A stretch of 64,000 nucleotides of DNA, from contig DVFJ01000008.1 of NCBI GenBank assembly GCA_018713325.1, forward strand, positions 1-64,000. The letters run 5' to 3'. Of the stretch, positions 16,727 to 24,734 are shown in pieces. The stretch is from Candidatus Onthenecus intestinigallinarum (GTDB lineage: Bacteria > Bacillota > Clostridia > Christensenellales > Aristaeellaceae). Below the pieces are notes generated by a model, which ran no database searches, was not told where the DNA came from, and saw only the letters and a list, made by a program, of their open reading frames with translations. Both the position numbers and the translations under genes were made by a program. The stretch's first letter is position 1. Every line of letters begins with the position of its first letter.

Positions 16727-19033
16727 TTACTCGACGGACTTGAGCGCCTCGACCATGACGATGGAGCGCACCTTGTGCACGAGCAGCCGCTGGATGAACA
16801 TGGAAAACGCGTAGGTGGCGACGCAGCTGATCGCCACGGCCGAGGCCGGCACCTGGCCGACATAGCGCACGGAGTCGGTCTCGCACACGATGAGGATGAT
16901 ATCCGTGAGCGCAATGCCCGGCCAGATGGACAGCGCGATCGCGACCAGCGAGATGATGATGTTCTCGCGCAGGATGAGCCGGCGGATCTCGCGCTGATGA
17001 TAGCCCAGCACCTTCAGCGTCGCATATTCGCGCGTGCGCTCCGCAAAGTTGATCAGGCCCATGTTGTAGCAGATGACGAACGCCAGCGCCAGCGCGATGA
17101 ACGTCAGCACCAGGAACACGGACGAGACCGTGTGCAGCGAGACGAGCGCGTCCTCGACCTGGACGGCGGTGTAGTCAAGGCTTTCGACCTCGTCCATCTC
17201 CTCCAGCTGCGCGATGCAGGCGTCCGTCGGGGCGAGCAGCTGCAATGCCGTGGGCACGAAGGCGCCCTTGCGCAGCGACTCCCACGTCGTGCGGTTCATG
17301 TACACGCCCTGCACGAAGTTGTTGTGCACGATCTGACCCACGGGCAGCGTGAACGGCTCGTCGTCGCCTGGCAGGCGTAGGGTGAGCGCGTCGCCCGCCC
17401 CCACGCCCAGCTGCTCGGCCAGCTTGTCCGTGAGCGCGACGCCGCCCGGCTCGATGACCGCGAGCGTCTCATGGGGGCCCAGGTGCAGCATCTGCTGGCC
17501 GTCCTCCACGACGGTGAGCAGCGTGGTTCGGCTCTGGCCACCGAAGGAGGCGCTGACCGAGGTCTCCATGATGCACTCGACCGCCGCGGCGTCCAGGCGC
17601 GCCCGGTAGGCGTCCGCCTCGTCCGCGTCGGCGGTGAGGTTGGCGCGCACGTCATAGCCCAGCGCGTGCAGGTAGTGGTTTTCGGCGGTCAGGACGACCG
17701 AATCCTGCAGGCCGATGGAGGCAATGATCAGCGCGTTGCAGCTGAGCAGGCCCATGCAGGAGACGAGCGTGCGCATCTTGTTGCGCAGCAGGTTGCGCGC
17801 GACCATCTTCTGGTTGAAGCCGAAGCGCCGCCACAGCGGCCGGATGCGCTCGAGCAGGATGCGCTGTCCTGAACGCGGCGGCTTGGGCCGCAGCAGCGAA
17901 GCGGCCGTCTCCCGCGCCGTCCGCCGGTAGGTCCAAAGGCAGATCAGCGCGCTCATGGCCACCGTGAGGACGACAATGGTCCACGTGGACGGCGAGATCG
18001 GCGGAATGATGCGATAGGGGTATTCATTCTGACCGATGAGCAGCGCCCAGATCAGCCGGGGCAGCGTCTCATGGCCCAAAAACGCGCCCAGCACCGAGCC
18101 GATCAGCGCGGGCCAGACCGCATAGGCCAGATAGTGGCGCTGGATCTGCCCCGCCGGGAAGCCCAGCGCCCGCAGCGTGCCGATCTCCATGCGCTGTTTG
18201 TCGATCATGCGCGTGAGCGTCGTCATGACAATCAGCGCCGCCACGACGTAGGCGGCCAGCGGGAAGACGATGGACAGCGCGCTGAACATGTAGACGTTGT
18301 CCTGCGCCGCGGCCGTGCTGCGGTGCGCGCTGCGGCCGACGACGAACGCGCCCGGCAGCGCCGCCTCCAGCGCGGCGCGTGCGGCGTCCTCGTCGGCGCC
18401 GTCTTCCAGGCGCACGACGATCTGCGTGAGCGGAACCTGCGCAAACGCGCGCGCGTTGACCAGGATGAAGCCGTAGGTCTCGGGATCGGCGGAGACACCG
18501 TCGGACACGCTGATGAACTCCGGACTGTAGACGATGCCGCGCACGAAGAACGTGTAGTCCGCATCCCCATAGCGCACCGTCACCGGATCGCCCGGGGCCA
18601 GATCGTGCGCCTGCGCAAAGCCCGCTTGCACCAGACAGCCGCGCAGGTCGCTCTCGGAGAGCGCCTCGCCCTCCTCGACGATCGGCACGTTGATGTCCAT
18701 CGGGCCGTCATAGCCGGTGACGCACAGCGTCGGCTCGCCGGGCAGCGTCGTCTCCATGTCCAGGGAGAAGCGCGCGCGCGCGGTCTGGACGCCCGGCACA
18801 GCCCGGACGTCCGCAAGCGCCTGGCGGTCGGCGCTCTGCAGCGTGATCCAGAAGTGCGCAAGACGGTTTTCCTCAAAATACCGCGCGTTGGTCGCCTCGG
18901 CCATGCGCGCAATGCCGTCCAAGCCCGCGTACAGAAAGGTGCCCAGCACGCACAGCAGGATCAGCGCGATGAACTGCATGCCGGAGCGCTGCATGTCTCG
19001 CGCGAGCTTGCGGCGCAGCATGTTCTTTACCAT
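16727..19033 (-). CDS. FtsX/MacB-type ABC transporter permease
   Basis: The 768-aa permease has an N-terminal helix, a large extracytoplasmic domain, and two FtsX blocks of three helices each (about 260-400 and 650-760). EIGTLRALGFPAGQIQRHYL and YATLKVLGYHQREIRRLILR are the paired cytoplasmic coupling regions. ATG 19033 overlaps the ATPase stop by 7 nt, so the long upstream frame is not used. It likely exports peptides, lipids or antibiotics by a mechanotransmission mechanism. Confidence 0.9.
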   Translation of the reverse strand: MVKNMLRRKLARDMQRSGMQFIALILLCVLGTFLYAGLDGIARMAEATNARYFEENRLAHFWITLQSADRQALADVRAVPGVQTARARFSLDMETTLPGEPTLCVTGYDGPMDINVPIVEEGEALSESDLRGCLVQAGFAQAHDLAPGDPVTVRYGDADYTFFVRGIVYSPEFISVSDGVSADPETYGFILVNARAFAQVPLTQIVVRLEDGADEDAARAALEAALPGAFVVGRSAHRSTAAAQDNVYMFSALSIVFPLAAYVVAALIVMTTLTRMIDKQRMEIGTLRALGFPAGQIQRHYLAYAVWPALIGSVLGAFLGHETLPRLIWALLIGQNEYPYRIIPPISPSTWTIVVLTVAMSALICLWTYRRTARETAASLLRPKPPRSGQRILLERIRPLWRRFGFNQKMVARNLLRNKMRTLVSCMGLLSCNALIIASIGLQDSVVLTAENHYLHALGYDVRANLTADADEADAYRARLDAAAVECIMETSVSASFGGQSRTTLLTVVEDGQQMLHLGPHETLAVIEPGGVALTDKLAEQLGVGAGDALTLRLPGDDEPFTLPVGQIVHNNFVQGVYMNRTTWESLRKGAFVPTALQLLAPTDACIAQLEEMDEVESLDYTAVQVEDALVSLHTVSSVFLVLTFIALALAFVICYNMGLINFAERTREYATLKVLGYHQREIRRLILRENIIISLVAIALSIWPGIALTDIILIVCETDSVRYVGQVPASAVAISCVATYAFSMFIQRLLVHKVRSIVMVEALKSVE

Positions 19034-19728
19034 GCGATCTCCTCCACGCTTGCGGGATGGTCGCACAGGTCGACCGACTCGATCCCGCCGTTCTTGACGC
19101 GGATGACGCGCTGGCCCAGCGGCGCGATGGACGCGTTGTGCGTGATGATCACGACCGTCGCGCCGTGCTCGCGGCTGATGTCCGTCAGCAGCCGCAGCAC
19201 CTGCACGCCCGTCTTCGAGTCCAGCGCGCCCGTCGGCTCGTCGCACAGCAGCAGCGCCGGGTTCTTGCACAGCGCCCGCGCGATCGACACGCGCTGCTGC
19301 TCGCCGCCCGACAGCTGCGCGGGAAAGTTGTTCATCCGGTCGCCCAGGCCCACCTGTTCCATCACCTTGCGCGGATCGAGCGCATCCCTGCACACCTGCT
19401 GGGCCAGCTCCACGTTTTCCAGCGCCGTGAGGTTGGGCATCAGGTTGTAGAACTGAAAGACAAACCCCACGTCCGTGCGCCGGTATTCGGTCAGCTCTGC
19501 GCCGTGCAGCGCCGTGACGTCCTTGCCGCCCACGATGATCGTGCCGCCCGTCGCATGGTCCATTCCGCCCAGCAGGTTGAGAATCGTCGTCTTGCCCGCG
19601 CCGCTGGGCCCGAGCACCACGCATAGTTCGCCCTTCTCGATCTCAAAGCTCACGTCATCCACCGCTTTGACGACGTTTTCCCCCATGTGGTAGTGCTTGC
19701 TGACATGTTCAAAGGTAATATAGCTCAT
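19027..19728 (-). CDS. MacB/LolD-type ABC transporter ATP-binding protein
   Basis: The 233-aa ATPase has Walker A GPSGAGKTT (40-48), signature LSGGEQQRV (139-147), Walker B LLLCDEP (159-165), and DSKTG with an H-loop IITHN, all typical of the MacB-type class that pairs with FtsX-domain permeases. ATG 19728 follows GGAGG. First gene of the exporter operon, divergent from the TetR gene. Confidence 0.95.
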   Translation of the reverse strand: MSYITFEHVSKHYHMGENVVKAVDDVSFEIEKGELCVVLGPSGAGKTTILNLLGGMDHATGGTIIVGGKDVTALHGAELTEYRRTDVGFVFQFYNLMPNLTALENVELAQQVCRDALDPRKVMEQVGLGDRMNNFPAQLSGGEQQRVSIARALCKNPALLLCDEPTGALDSKTGVQVLRLLTDISREHGATVVIITHNASIAPLGQRVIRVKNGGIESVDLCDHPASVEEIAW

Positions 19729-19779
19729 GACATCCTCCGCATGCGATCTTTCAAAAAATGGATTTTCGACTTTCGGCGG

Positions 19780-19834
19780 TTGACAAATCCGTCCACTGGT
19801 ATTATACTAAACACATGTTGATCTTACAATCAAC
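19780..19834. promoter_or_regulatory. divergent tetR / ABC exporter promoters with overlapping -10 boxes and TetR-type operator
   Basis: Plus strand, for tetR: TTGACA (19780-19785), 17 nt, TATACT (19803-19808). Minus strand, for the ABC operon: TTGTAA (19829-19824), 17 nt, TATAAT (19806-19801). The -10 boxes overlap in ATTATACT, the complement of the octamer at the LysR/MATE locus. An inverted repeat GTTGAT-6 nt-ATCAAC (19817-19834) covers the exporter -35 box and lies just downstream of the tetR -10 box, the right place for repression of both genes. Confidence 0.82.
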
Positions 19835-19918
19835 TGATTCTTTTTAGGTGACGCAAAAACGACACATGGAGCAAGAGTGTTGAGAAAAACGACTGACCGG
19901 GCAAAAGAAGGTGTGCAG

Positions 19919-20461
19919 ATGGAGGAAAAGGTGAACCAAAGGGTGATGCTGTCCAAGCGCCTGCTCAAGGAGAGCCTGATCCGGCGGCTGAAGGAGGAGA
20001 GCATCTACAAGATCTCGGTGCGCGAGCTGTGCGAGCAGGCGGGCATCAACCGCACGACGTTCTACAAGTATTACGGCAGTCCGTTCGATCTGCTCAAGGA
20101 CATCGAGGACGACCTGCTGCGCGCGGTACAGGAGACGCTGATGGAGGACGGCACAGATCGGGCGGAGTCGCTCACGCGCGTGTGCACGTACCTGGAGGAG
20201 AACATCGAGCTGAGCCGCATGCTCATCAACAACAACATCGATCCCCAGTTTCCGGAGCGGCTGTTTCACATGCCGTACATCCGCGGCGAGATCGCCAAGG
20301 TGCTCGCCTCGCGCTACAGCGCGGAGGAGCTGGGCTATGCGTCGTGCTTTCTGACGTACGGCTGCTATCACATGGTGAAGCAGTGGATCAACCGGGACGG
20401 GCACGAGCCGCCGGAGCGGATTGCTTCGCTGCTGCTGGAGCTGATCGAGGGCCTGGCGTAA
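19919..20461 (+). CDS. TetR family transcriptional regulator
   Basis: The 180-aa protein has an N-terminal helix-turn-helix (about residues 8-55: LKESLIRRLKEESIYKISVR, ELCEQAGINRTTFYKYYGS) and a helical C-terminal ligand domain (SRMLINNNIDPQFPERLFHM). ATG 19919 has GAAGG at 7 nt; a GTG at 19877 would add 14 residues. It is divergent from the MacB-type exporter and very likely represses it and itself through 19817-19834. The ligand is unknown. Confidence 0.93.
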   Translation: MEEKVNQRVMLSKRLLKESLIRRLKEESIYKISVRELCEQAGINRTTFYKYYGSPFDLLKDIEDDLLRAVQETLMEDGTDRAESLTRVCTYLEENIELSRMLINNNIDPQFPERLFHMPYIRGEIAKVLASRYSAEELGYASCFLTYGCYHMVKQWINRDGHEPPERIASLLLELIEGLA

Positions 20462-20462
20462 A

Positions 20463-20497
20463 AAAAGGCGCATCATTCGCAGAATGATGCGCCTTTT
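20463..20497 (+). terminator. intrinsic terminator of tetR
   Basis: A 16-bp perfect stem (20463-20478 with 20482-20497), 3-nt loop, ending in TTTT. Its A-run makes it usable in both directions, for tetR and the convergent NUDIX gene. Confidence 0.92.
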
Positions 20498-20524
20498 GCA
20501 TTCGGAGGGGGGAATCAAGGACCT

Positions 20525-21004
20525 TTACGGCGTTTCCCCGACCGGCAACTCCCGTCCGTCGAGCACGGCCCGGCAGAGCGTGTCGCCCGTGTAGACGAGC
20601 TTGAGCAGAAAGAACGGCGCGCCCTCGGCGAGCAGGCGCAGGAAGATCCGGTCGCCCGCCCACAGCGGCAGCGCGTCCACCTGCTCGATGGGCACCCAGG
20701 CCAGGTCGCCCTCGTTGCAGGCATGCAGCTCTCCCGTGAAGCCGTCGGCAGTAAACAGGTACATGTACTCCGTGCCCCATTCATCTGACACGAATGTGAC
20801 GATGCCGCGCGGCGTATAGCGTGTGAGCGTGAGGCCCGTCTCCTCGTACACCTCGCGCAGCAGGCACTCGTCCGGGCTCTCGCCCGCCTCAAAGTGACCG
20901 CCCACGCCGATCCACTTGCCGGCGTTGAGGTCGACGCGCTTCTTGACGCGGTGCAGCATCAGGTAGCAGCCGTCCCGTTCGATATAGCACAGGGTGGTGT
21001 TCAT
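20525..21004 (-). CDS. NUDIX hydrolase (MutT-like)
   Basis: The 159-aa pyrophosphatase contains a complete Nudix box (GHFEAGESPDECLLREVYEE, residues 36-55, then TGL). The sequence resembles 8-oxo-dGTP diphosphatases (TLCYIERDGCYLMLHRVKK at the start), so nucleotide-pool cleaning is likely. ATG 21004 overlaps the esterase stop (ATGA), which shows coupling and rules out the long in-frame extension to 21277. Confidence 0.9.
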   Translation of the reverse strand: MNTTLCYIERDGCYLMLHRVKKRVDLNAGKWIGVGGHFEAGESPDECLLREVYEETGLTLTRYTPRGIVTFVSDEWGTEYMYLFTADGFTGELHACNEGDLAWVPIEQVDALPLWAGDRIFLRLLAEGAPFFLLKLVYTGDTLCRAVLDGRELPVGETP

Positions 21005-21663
21005 CTTTCGTCTCCTTTCAGGGCGCAGAGCGTCCATTCGATCGCCGCGGCCATGCGCGCCTCGCCGTCCTGGAAGTGGCCGCCCGGGTGAAGGCGCAGC
21101 GCCGCAGGGAAGCTGCGGGCCAAAAGCAGCGCGTACAGCCGCTCGGTACACGCCTGCACCTGCGAAAGGCGCGCGTTGCGCGTGTGCGCCTCGCGCTCGC
21201 CCAGCGACAGATAGACCGGCCGTGGCGGCAGGGAGGGCAGCGCCGCCTCCATGTAGGGCAGGAATCCGTCGAACCACAGCGAGCCCGACACGCTGGCATA
21301 GGCGTCAAAGGGCGCCGCGAGCGTCATGGCGTACAGGCTGAACAGCCCGGCCAGCGAACAGCCGGCGAGCGCGCGTTGCGCGGGTGCAAAGCCCAGCGCG
21401 TCGAATGCGCGGGGCAGTGCGTCCGTACACAGCGCCTCAAGAAAGGCGCCGGCGCGCCCCGTGAACGCGTCGCCACGGGCAAACGCGGGCGGCGCGGGCC
21501 AGGGGGAGAGGTCGGCGTTCCAGTCGGGGACGGCAAGGCGCACGAGCGAGAGGGCGCGCTCCGACAGGCGCGCGCGCAGGCCCGCCTCGCGCGCGGGATC
21601 CCCGGACAGTAGAAAGACGGCGGGCGCATCCGCCGCTCCCCGAACGAGCACCTCGATGGTCAC
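21001..21663 (-). CDS. putative alpha/beta hydrolase-fold esterase
   Basis: The 220-aa cytoplasmic protein resembles esterases of the EstD/Fes type: nucleophile in GCSLAG (Ser103), SGSLWFDGFLPYME, YLSLGEREAHT where the acid lies, and GGHFQDGE with the catalytic His196. Most relatives hydrolyse carboxylesters or siderophore esters; the substrate here is unknown. GTG 21663 has AGGAGG at 8 nt, and no ATG fits. Its stop overlaps the NUDIX start by 4 nt. Confidence 0.78.
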   Translation of the reverse strand: MTIEVLVRGAADAPAVFLLSGDPAREAGLRARLSERALSLVRLAVPDWNADLSPWPAPPAFARGDAFTGRAGAFLEALCTDALPRAFDALGFAPAQRALAGCSLAGLFSLYAMTLAAPFDAYASVSGSLWFDGFLPYMEAALPSLPPRPVYLSLGEREAHTRNARLSQVQACTERLYALLLARSFPAALRLHPGGHFQDGEARMAAAIEWTLCALKGDER

Positions 21664-21755
21664 TGAAAGGGCCTCCTCCGGTCCGAAATGGCTTCGAGCT
21701 TCTTCTTTGGGGTTCGCGGCCCGGGCGCAATTTCCTGCCGGACGGCGCAAAAACA

Positions 21756-21787
21756 GAGCGCGGACGGGCTCATGCCCGTCCGCGCTC
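21756..21787 (-). terminator. intrinsic terminator after the hydroxyacid dehydrogenase
   Basis: A 14-bp perfect stem (21756-21769 with 21774-21787), loop TCAT, with a minus-strand tail of TGTTTTTGCG. Confidence 0.88.
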
Positions 21788-21797
21788 GTTACAGGGT

Positions 21798-22736
21798 TCA
21801 GCCGACGATGTTCTGCGGCGCGCCGCGCAGGAAGCAGCGCAGGTTCTCCACCGCGATGTCCATCAGGCGCTGGCGGCTCTCCCGCGGCGCCCAGGCGATG
21901 TGCGGCGTGATCAGGCAGTTCTCCAGGCCGAGCAGCGGGTTGTCCGGCTGGACCGGCTCGGTGGAGACCACGTCCACCGCCGCGCCGTACAGCTTGCCCG
22001 ACGTCAGCGCCTCGCGCAGCGCCGCCTCGTCCACCAGCGGGCCGCGGGAGGTGTTGATCAGGATCGCGCCGTCCTTCATCCTGGCGATGGTCTCGCCGCG
22101 GATGATGTGCTTCGTCTCGGGGAAGAGCGGGCAGTGCAGCGAGACGACGTCGCTGCGCTCCAGCAGCTCGTCCAGCGGCACGCACTCCTCGGCCTGGACG
22201 AAGGCGTCATACGCCAGCACCTGCATGCCGAACGCGCGCGCGATCTGCGCGGTGCGCTGGCCGATGCGCCCATAGCCGACGATGCCCATCGTCTTGCCGC
22301 TGAGCTCGATGAGCGGATAGTCCCAGAAGCAGAAGTCCGGGCAGGCAGTCCAGCGCCCCTCTTGCACGGCCTGCGCGTGGTGCGCCACGCGATGGCACAG
22401 CTCCAGCAGCAGCGCGAACACGTACTGCGCTACGGCGTCGGTGCCGTAGGTGGGGATGTTGCACACGACGATCCCCCGCTCGCGCGCGGCCTGCACGTCC
22501 ACCACGTTGTAGCCCGTGGCCAGCACACCGATGAAGCGCACGCTCGGCATCGCCTGGATCAGCTCGCGCGACAGCACGGTCTTGTTGGTGTAGATCGCCT
22601 CCGCGTCGCCGATGCGCTCCAGCACTGCCTCCGGCGGCGTGCGGTCGTATACGGTCAGCTCGCCCAGCTCCTGCAGCGGGCCCCAGCTCAGATCGCCGGG
22701 ATTCTCGGTATATCCATCCAGCACGACGATTTTCAT
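21798..22736 (-). CDS. D-2-hydroxyacid dehydrogenase (NAD-binding)
   Basis: The 312-aa enzyme reduces a 2-keto acid or hydroxypyruvate with NAD(P)H. It has the Rossmann motif GYGRIG (154-159) and the catalytic triad Arg231 (NTSRGPLVDE), Glu260 (VVSTEPV) and His279 (ITPHIAWAP). TNKTVLSRELI and LATGYNVVD place it near glycerate dehydrogenases (HprA). It is the second gene of a pair with the TIM-barrel isomerase, 6 nt away, so it probably acts on a product of that sugar route. Confidence 0.9.
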   Translation of the reverse strand: MKIVVLDGYTENPGDLSWGPLQELGELTVYDRTPPEAVLERIGDAEAIYTNKTVLSRELIQAMPSVRFIGVLATGYNVVDVQAARERGIVVCNIPTYGTDAVAQYVFALLLELCHRVAHHAQAVQEGRWTACPDFCFWDYPLIELSGKTMGIVGYGRIGQRTAQIARAFGMQVLAYDAFVQAEECVPLDELLERSDVVSLHCPLFPETKHIIRGETIARMKDGAILINTSRGPLVDEAALREALTSGKLYGAAVDVVSTEPVQPDNPLLGLENCLITPHIAWAPRESRQRLMDIAVENLRCFLRGAPQNIVG

Positions 22737-22742
22737 ATTTTA

Positions 22743-23657
22743 TCACACCTCCAGCATCGACCAGGCCAGGTCGAGCGTCCGCTTCGCGCCCGACAGCACC
22801 ATCTCGGGATCCTCGTCCGCCCAGGGCTTGACCTCAAAGGAGACCACCGGCCGCTTGCCCTCGCCCAGGTAGCCGATCTCAAACAGCTTGCGCAGGAAGT
22901 CCGCAAGCGTGCGCGCGTCCACCTCGCTGTGGGGGAAGCCGAAGCGCGGGTGCTGATCGCCATAGGCGGGCGCGCCGGGCGTCAGCACGGCGTTGGCGAT
23001 GTGCGCGTGGCGCAGGTACGGCGCGATCGGCCGCAGGTTGCGCTCGAACGTCTCGCGCAGCTGGACGATGTGGCTCAGGTCCGCCATCAGCCCGAAGAAC
23101 GGATAGGCCGCGCACATCTCGCGCGCGTAGCGCTCGGCCAGCTCCACCGGTCCGATCAGCGAGCGCTTCTCCACATCCCGGTCGAACACCTCCAGGTTGA
23201 CCGCCAGGTTCCCCTTTGAGGCGGCGTAGTCGCACAGCTCGCGCGTCGTGCGGCACAGCGCCTGGTAGTGCGCCTCGACCTGCTCTGGATCAAACGGCCC
23301 CGCCAGGAAGGCGATGCCCTCCGCGCCCAGCTCGCAGGCCTCGTCGATGCAGGCCTTCATGCGGTTCACGCCGCGCTGGCGGAGCGACTCATCCAGGCTG
23401 CACAGGTTCTCGCCGTTGCGCATCAGCTGCGGTTGCGCGCCGTAGGCGATGCCCACGTCCGCCTCGCGCGCGAGCTTGGCCACGCGCTGACGCACGCCCG
23501 CGTCCGCGATGCGCGTCAGCTCGATGAAGTCGAAGTAGTCGTCCTCCAGCACGCGCCGCACGCTGCGCTCGATCTCGCCCTCGCCCGTCATGGCAAACGG
23601 ATAGGCCATGAAGTGCACGAGGCCGGTCCGAAAGTACTTTTTCATGGGTTCCCGCAT
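22743..23657 (-). CDS. xylose isomerase-like TIM barrel protein (sugar phosphate isomerase/epimerase)
   Basis: The 304-aa AP-endonuclease-2-type TIM barrel carries metal-site motifs NLEVFDRD, GLMADLSHI, HAHIANAV and VSFEVKP. Related proteins isomerise or epimerise ketoses, inositols or hydroxypyruvate. ATG 23657 has AAGGAGG at 6 nt, which excludes the extension to 23819. It is divergent from the IclR gene, with a consensus promoter and a pair of direct repeats at its transcription start. Exact substrate unknown. Confidence 0.85.
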   Translation of the reverse strand: MREPMKKYFRTGLVHFMAYPFAMTGEGEIERSVRRVLEDDYFDFIELTRIADAGVRQRVAKLAREADVGIAYGAQPQLMRNGENLCSLDESLRQRGVNRMKACIDEACELGAEGIAFLAGPFDPEQVEAHYQALCRTTRELCDYAASKGNLAVNLEVFDRDVEKRSLIGPVELAERYAREMCAAYPFFGLMADLSHIVQLRETFERNLRPIAPYLRHAHIANAVLTPGAPAYGDQHPRFGFPHSEVDARTLADFLRKLFEIGYLGEGKRPVVSFEVKPWADEDPEMVLSGAKRTLDLAWSMLEV

Positions 23658-23713
23658 GGTGTGCCTCCTTGTCTGCAATGTGATGTCCGGGTGCCGGTCC
23701 GCCTGGACTGGCG

Positions 23714-23775
23714 TTTCGTTTATTGAAAAAAGATTTCGTTTATTTAATTTTAGCACGAAAAACGGCGCTTTGCAA
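23714..23775 (-). promoter_or_regulatory. promoter of the isomerase-dehydrogenase operon with two direct repeats
   Basis: On the minus strand TTGCAA (23775-23770), 17 nt, TAAAAT (23752-23747). Two exact 11-nt repeats TTTCGTTTATT (plus-strand 23714-23724 and 23734-23744) are spaced 20 nt apart, two helical turns, across the expected transcription start. They are the best candidate operator for the adjacent IclR regulator. The IclR gene has its own plus-strand TATAAT at 23832-23837 with a poor -35 box. Confidence 0.75.
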
Positions 23776-23883
23776 TGCCTGCACACGGGTTTTGCGCCAC
23801 CGCCGCCCTGTTTTTTCACGCGGGCATATGGTATAATGAGACATCACAACCGCATGGCGGGAGACGGACATGGGGAGCGAGCG

Positions 23884-24669
23884 ATGAGCAAGCAACTGAA
23901 CGCCAATCAATCCATTGAAAAGGGCATCCGCATCATTGAGGTGCTGGCGCACAGCGCCGGGCCGCTGCGGCTGTCGCAGGTGGCGGCCGCCGTGGACATG
24001 CCTGCCAGCACGGTGCTGCGCATGCTCACGGCGCTCATCGGGTGCGGCTATGCCTATCAGGAGGAGGGCGAGCTCAAGCGCTATGGGCTGACGATGCGCT
24101 TTGCCTACATCGGCCAGATGGTCGCGGAGCACTTCAGCCTGCGCGATATTGCGCATGAGCATCTGGCGCGCCTGGCGCAGGAGACGGGCGAGTCGTGCTG
24201 CCTGGCCGTTCAGGATGGAGAGCGCGTCCGCTATATGGATGTCGTGGAGGCCGGACAGGGCCTGATCGCCATCCGCCAGCGCGTGGGCGGCACGGCGATG
24301 ATGCACTGCACCGGCAGCGGCAAGCTGTTCCTCTCCCAGTACGACGAGGCGGCGCTGGAGGCGTTTGTGCGGGCGGGCAACCTGCGCCCGCTGACGCCGC
24401 GTACCATCACGCAGGCGGACGCGCTGCGGGGCGAGCTGGAGCGTGTGCGTGCGCAGGGCTATGCGACGGATGACGAGGAGTGCGAGACGGGCATGCGCTG
24501 CCTGGCCGCGCCCATCCGGGACGCGGGCGGGCGGATCGTCGCGGTGCTCAGCCTGTCCGGGCCGGTCAGCCGCATGGATGGCGAGCGGATGGAGAGCGCA
24601 CTGCTGCCCGCAGTGCAGCGTGCGGCGGAGGCGATTTCGGAGCGGGTCGGCGGCGTACAGGCCGGCTGA
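23884..24669 (+). CDS. IclR family transcriptional regulator
   Basis: The 261-aa protein has a winged helix (residues about 5-70: SIEKGIRIIEVLAHSAGPLR, MPASTVLRMLTAL) and the IclR effector domain (75-255: ESCCLAVQDGERVRYMDVVE, GSGKLFLSQY, CLAAPIRDAGGRIVAVLSLS). IclR proteins often control aromatic or sugar-acid catabolism. It sits between the isomerase operon (divergent) and the uxuB-like gene (same strand, 65 nt on), so it may regulate both. The effector is unknown, possibly a uronate or KDG. Confidence 0.94.
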   Translation: MSKQLNANQSIEKGIRIIEVLAHSAGPLRLSQVAAAVDMPASTVLRMLTALIGCGYAYQEEGELKRYGLTMRFAYIGQMVAEHFSLRDIAHEHLARLAQETGESCCLAVQDGERVRYMDVVEAGQGLIAIRQRVGGTAMMHCTGSGKLFLSQYDEAALEAFVRAGNLRPLTPRTITQADALRGELERVRAQGYATDDEECETGMRCLAAPIRDAGGRIVAVLSLSGPVSRMDGERMESALLPAVQRAAEAISERVGGVQAG

Positions 24670-24734
24670 GGATGTGAACAACGAAAGCCGCCAGGCCTGT
24701 GTCCGGCGGCGCGATGAAAGGAGCGCAAAGGGGC

